Of a stretch of 9,357 nucleotides of DNA, positions 7,682-9,357 are shown in pieces. The stretch is from JBQCEE01 sp051960575 (lineage in GTDB: Bacteria; Actinomycetota; Actinomycetes; Mycobacteriales; Jatrophihabitantaceae), in the NCBI RefSeq assembly GCF_051960575.1, contig NZ_JBQCEE010000180.1, positions 1 to 9,357 of the forward strand. The letters run 5' to 3'. A program made the position numbers and the translations under genes. The notes below the pieces were generated by a model. That model saw nothing but the letters and a program-made list of their open reading frames with translations. It ran no database searches and had not been told where the DNA came from. The number at the start of each line of letters is the position of its first letter. The stretch's first letter is position 1.

Positions 7682-8784
7682 CAGTGTCCGCCCGGCTGCT
7701 GCGCGTAGGGCTGCGGGCGCACGACCTCGTACTCGTCCGGGTGCGGCTCGTACTGCTGCTGGGCGCCCTGCGGCTGCTGCTGGTGACCGCGGGCCTCCTC
7801 GGCCTCCTCCTGCGCGATGATGTCGCGGATCGCGCGCTGGGCCGCCTCGGGCAGCGTGTGCATCATCGCCTGGACGCGGGCACGGCGGCGGTGGATCGCG
7901 CGGCGCTCGGGCATGCCCGGCGAGGCGACCATCTGCGGCGGGATACCGGTGATGTCCTCGACGCCGCCGAGGTGGTGGCCCGACTCCATGAGCGCCTGCT
8001 CGGCCGCCATGGTCGCGGCGTCCTTCTCCTCGGACATGCCGATCGGGCCGTTCATGCGGCCGTTGAGGAACTGCTTGACGACCGGCTCCTCGGAGCTCAG
8101 CAGCACCTCGCGCGGGCCGAACATGACCAGCTCGCGACGGAAGAGCATGCCGAGGTTGTCCGGCACCGTCCGGGCCATGTTGATGTTGTGCGTGACGATG
8201 AGGAACGTGGCGTCCGTGGCCGCGTTCACGTCGAGGAACAGCTGGCTGATGTAGGTGGTGCGCACGGGGTCGAGGCCCGAGTCGGGCTCGTCGACCAGGA
8301 TCACCTCGGGGTTGAGCACCATGGCCCGGGCCAGGCCGGCGCGCTTGCGCATACCGCCCGAGATCTCGCCGGGGAGCTTGCCCTCCGCGCCGGCCAGACC
8401 GACCATGTCCATCTTCTCCATGACGATGTCACGGATCTCCTTCTCCGTCTTCTTCGTGTGCTCACGAAGCGGGAAGGCGACGTTGTCGAAGAGGTTCATC
8501 GAGCCGAACAGGGCGCCGTCCTGGAACAGCACGCCGAACAGCTTGCGGGTCTCGTAGAGCTGACCCTCGGAGCAGTTCGCGATGTCGACGTCGCGGATGA
8601 AGATCGAGCCCTTGTCCGGCTTGAGCAGCCCGATGAGCGACTTCAGGAACACCGACTTGCCGGTACCGGACGGCCCGAGCAGGGCCGACACCTCGCCCGG
8701 CGGCAGCGTGAGGGTGACGTCGCGCCAGATGGTCTGCCGCCCGAAGGTCTTGGTCAGCTCGTGGACCGCAACTTCGACACCCAC
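7681..8784 (-). CDS. mceG: Mce-transporter ABC ATPase (MceG/Mkl family)
   Basis: Cytoplasmic nucleotide-binding subunit that would energise the YrbE/Mce lipid importer encoded downstream. The 367-residue protein shows Walker A GPSGTGKS (37-44), Q-loop Gln88 in LFQDGALF, ABC signature ISGGM (141-145), Walker B VILVDE (161-166), D-loop SGLD (169-172) and H-switch His199. GPSGTGKSVFLK, DEPDSGLDPVR and the segment GPIGMSEEKD near 246-255 are, from memory, hallmarks of actinobacterial MceG/Mkl rather than generic importers. The MceG-specific C-terminal region runs to about residue 320. Residues 331-367 are then a Gln/Pro-rich tail (10 Gln, 6 Pro). The start is GTG, chosen because GGAGAGG lies 8 nt upstream and the N-terminus MGVEV fits the family. 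The stop overlaps the next gene as TGATG. First gene of the operon. Family call is firm; the lipid substrate is unknown. Confidence 0.97.
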   Translation of the reverse strand: MGVEVAVHELTKTFGRQTIWRDVTLTLPPGEVSALLGPSGTGKSVFLKSLIGLLKPDKGSIFIRDVDIANCSEGQLYETRKLFGVLFQDGALFGSMNLFDNVAFPLREHTKKTEKEIRDIVMEKMDMVGLAGAEGKLPGEISGGMRKRAGLARAMVLNPEVILVDEPDSGLDPVRTTYISQLFLDVNAATDATFLIVTHNINMARTVPDNLGMLFRRELVMFGPREVLLSSEEPVVKQFLNGRMNGPIGMSEEKDAATMAAEQALMESGHHLGGVEDITGIPPQMVASPGMPERRAIHRRRARVQAMMHTLPEAAQRAIRDIIAQEEAEEARGHQQQPQGAQQQYEPHPDEYEVVRPQPYAQQPGGH

Positions 8785-8792
8785 GTGGCGCC

Positions 8793-8799
8793 CCTCTCC
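8793..8799 (-). promoter_or_regulatory. Ribosome binding site of the ATPase gene
   Basis: GGAGAGG on the minus strand, 8 nt before the GTG start at 8784. It is the strongest ribosome site in the window and decides the GTG start. The nearby ATG at 8801 is out of frame. Confidence 0.75.
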
Positions 8800-8845
8800 A
8801 TGTGATGCACGACGGTGACCCCGGACACACCGTCAACGACCGAAG

Positions 8846-8924
8846 GAAACAACGACTTGGACCAGGCGAGGTGACGCGGCTGGGTGATACCTCACAGGAA
8901 CCCGACATCGCCGCGAAACAACGA
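8846..8924. repeat. Pair of 10-bp direct repeats gaaacaacga
   Basis: Identical copies of gaaacaacga lie at 8846-8855 and 8915-8924, 69 nt apart. The second directly abuts the inverted repeat at 8925. A shorter related copy, caacga, occurs at 8834-8839. These could be further protein binding sites in the operon's control region; function is unproven. Confidence 0.35.
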
Positions 8925-8948
8925 TACGTCACGGTTGTGGGTGACGTA
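8925..8948. repeat. Operator-like inverted repeat upstream of the operon
   Basis: Perfect 8-bp arms, tacgtcac (8925-8932) and gtgacgta (8941-8948), are separated by 8 nt. The repeat is about 140 nt upstream of the ATPase start. On the minus strand it overlaps the -10-like hexamer TATCGT (8926-8921). Size and symmetry suit a dimeric transcription factor (mce operons elsewhere are controlled by GntR- and TetR-type regulators), but no regulator gene is in the window. Function is inferred. Confidence 0.4.
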
Positions 8949-9292
8949 CGAATTGTTCCGGGCACTGCTGAACGGCTCTCAGTAGCTCGGTGCGGCCATG
9001 CTACCCGGCAGTAGCTTCCGGCTCACCTCGATCTTCCGGGCCCTCTATCGGCAGTCCGACGCCCGTCCTGAGCGGGGTGCATCGAGCCTGTGCGCGGGCG
9101 CCGGACGGGCTGTGCGGCCCCGCGTCCGGCCGGATGTTGATGCTCGCAGCGGGTCATCGCCCGGGACAGCCATCCAGGTCCGGACGCGGCGGGCCGGCCT
9201 CGTCCGACCAAGATGCCCTCCCCGACCTACGGCCCGGCCCGGGCATCAAGATCGGGGACAAGACGCCGAACGGGGCGGGCGCGGATTAGGGC

Positions 9293-9308
9293 CCCCCCAG
9301 GCGGGGGG
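9293..9308. repeat. Short all-GC hairpin near the right edge
   Basis: Six C (9293-9298), a 4-nt loop aggc and six G (9303-9308) can form a 6-bp stem. Neither strand has a T-tract following it, so it is not a standard intrinsic terminator. It may be a terminator-like element of an unseen neighbour or simply homopolymer-rich sequence. Confidence 0.3.
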
Positions 9309-9348
9309 AAAGGTAAATCTTGTAGGAGGGGGTAGCCTCGGGGTGGTT

Positions 9349-9357
9349 ATTTTACCA
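9349..9357 (-). promoter_or_regulatory. Possible extended -10 element at the right edge
   Basis: The minus strand begins TGGTAAAAT, which fits an extended -10 (TGN-TANNNT) and stands out in GC-rich DNA. Any -35 would lie outside the window. If real it would transcribe towards the mce operon with a leader of more than 500 nt. Very tentative. Confidence 0.15.

Larger units (their letters stand above)
8785..9357. other. Non-coding upstream region of the mce operon
   Basis: These 573 nt precede the operon. Short open frames exist on both strands (for example plus 8990-9289 and minus 9023-9211), but their translations are Pro/Arg/Gly-rich with no recognisable domain, so I call no gene. The part nearest the ATPase (8785-8960) is less GC-rich and contains the repeats listed separately. 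The part 9001-9290 is GC-rich with no clear structure beyond a 10-bp inverted repeat (9120-9129 and 9180-9189). I find no convincing -35/-10 pair with 16-18 nt spacing. TTGACG at 8836-8831 (minus) is a possible -35 but lacks a good -10. Confidence 0.6.

Noticed and set aside
7675..8805. Plus-strand open frame of 376 codons opposite the ATPase gene
   Set aside because: The opposite strand holds every ABC ATPase motif. This frame has no recognisable domain and is a high-GC shadow.
8884..8895. Short palindrome gtga-tacc-tcac
   Set aside because: Only 4-bp arms. It differs from the CRP-type site in spacing and is too short to call on its own.
9120..9189. 10-bp inverted repeat ccgcgtccgg / ccggacgcgg with a 50-nt spacer
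   Set aside because: Arms of this length made only of G/C-rich bases are expected by chance in such DNA, and the spacing suits neither an operator nor a terminator.
8990..9289. Plus-strand 99-codon open frame in the upstream region
   Set aside because: Pro/Gly/Ser/Arg-rich translation with no domain and no ribosome site before its start. It does not look like a conserved protein.
9324..9357. AGGAGGG followed by GTG at 9343 on the plus strand, possibly a divergent gene start
   Set aside because: Spacing of about 13 nt is too long and only five codons are visible. Nothing can be supported.

Overview
The window is very GC-rich and carries a tightly packed operon on the minus strand. The gene order, the six-member Mce set and the Mkl/MceG-type ATPase point to a high-GC actinobacterium. 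In mycobacteria the MceG ATPase is generally encoded away from the mce loci. Here it heads the operon, as I recall from streptomycetes and some other non-mycobacterial actinobacteria. I cannot assign a genus.

Reading right to left, in the direction of transcription: 9357-8785 is a non-coding upstream region with operator-like repeats. Then come the ATPase (8784-7681), permease YrbEA (7681-6905), permease YrbEB (6905-6063), MceA (6061-4775), MceB (4778-3735), MceC (3735-2662), MceD (2659-1418), the lipoprotein MceE (1418-252) and the first 81 codons of MceF (244 to the left edge, cut off). Every junction overlaps by a few bases or leaves at most 7 nt. Four junctions share the same TGATG stop/start and one is a GTGA overlap, so the operon is almost certainly co-transcribed and largely translationally coupled.

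Together the genes encode a complete Mce-type lipid importer. The cytoplasmic ATPase would power two MlaE-family permeases in the inner membrane. Six different Mce proteins (five with an N-terminal membrane helix, one lipid-anchored) would form a hetero-hexameric needle-like conduit across the cell envelope. The substrate (fatty acid, mycolate-like lipid, sterol or other) cannot be read from this window, because no catabolic or regulator gene lies inside it.

I found no wholly new system. The points worth a second look are the palindrome and direct repeats upstream of the ATPase, the Gln/Pro-rich tail on the ATPase, the uneven distribution of cysteines among the Mce subunits, the cysteine-bearing C-terminal extension of MceA, and the compositionally odd right edge.
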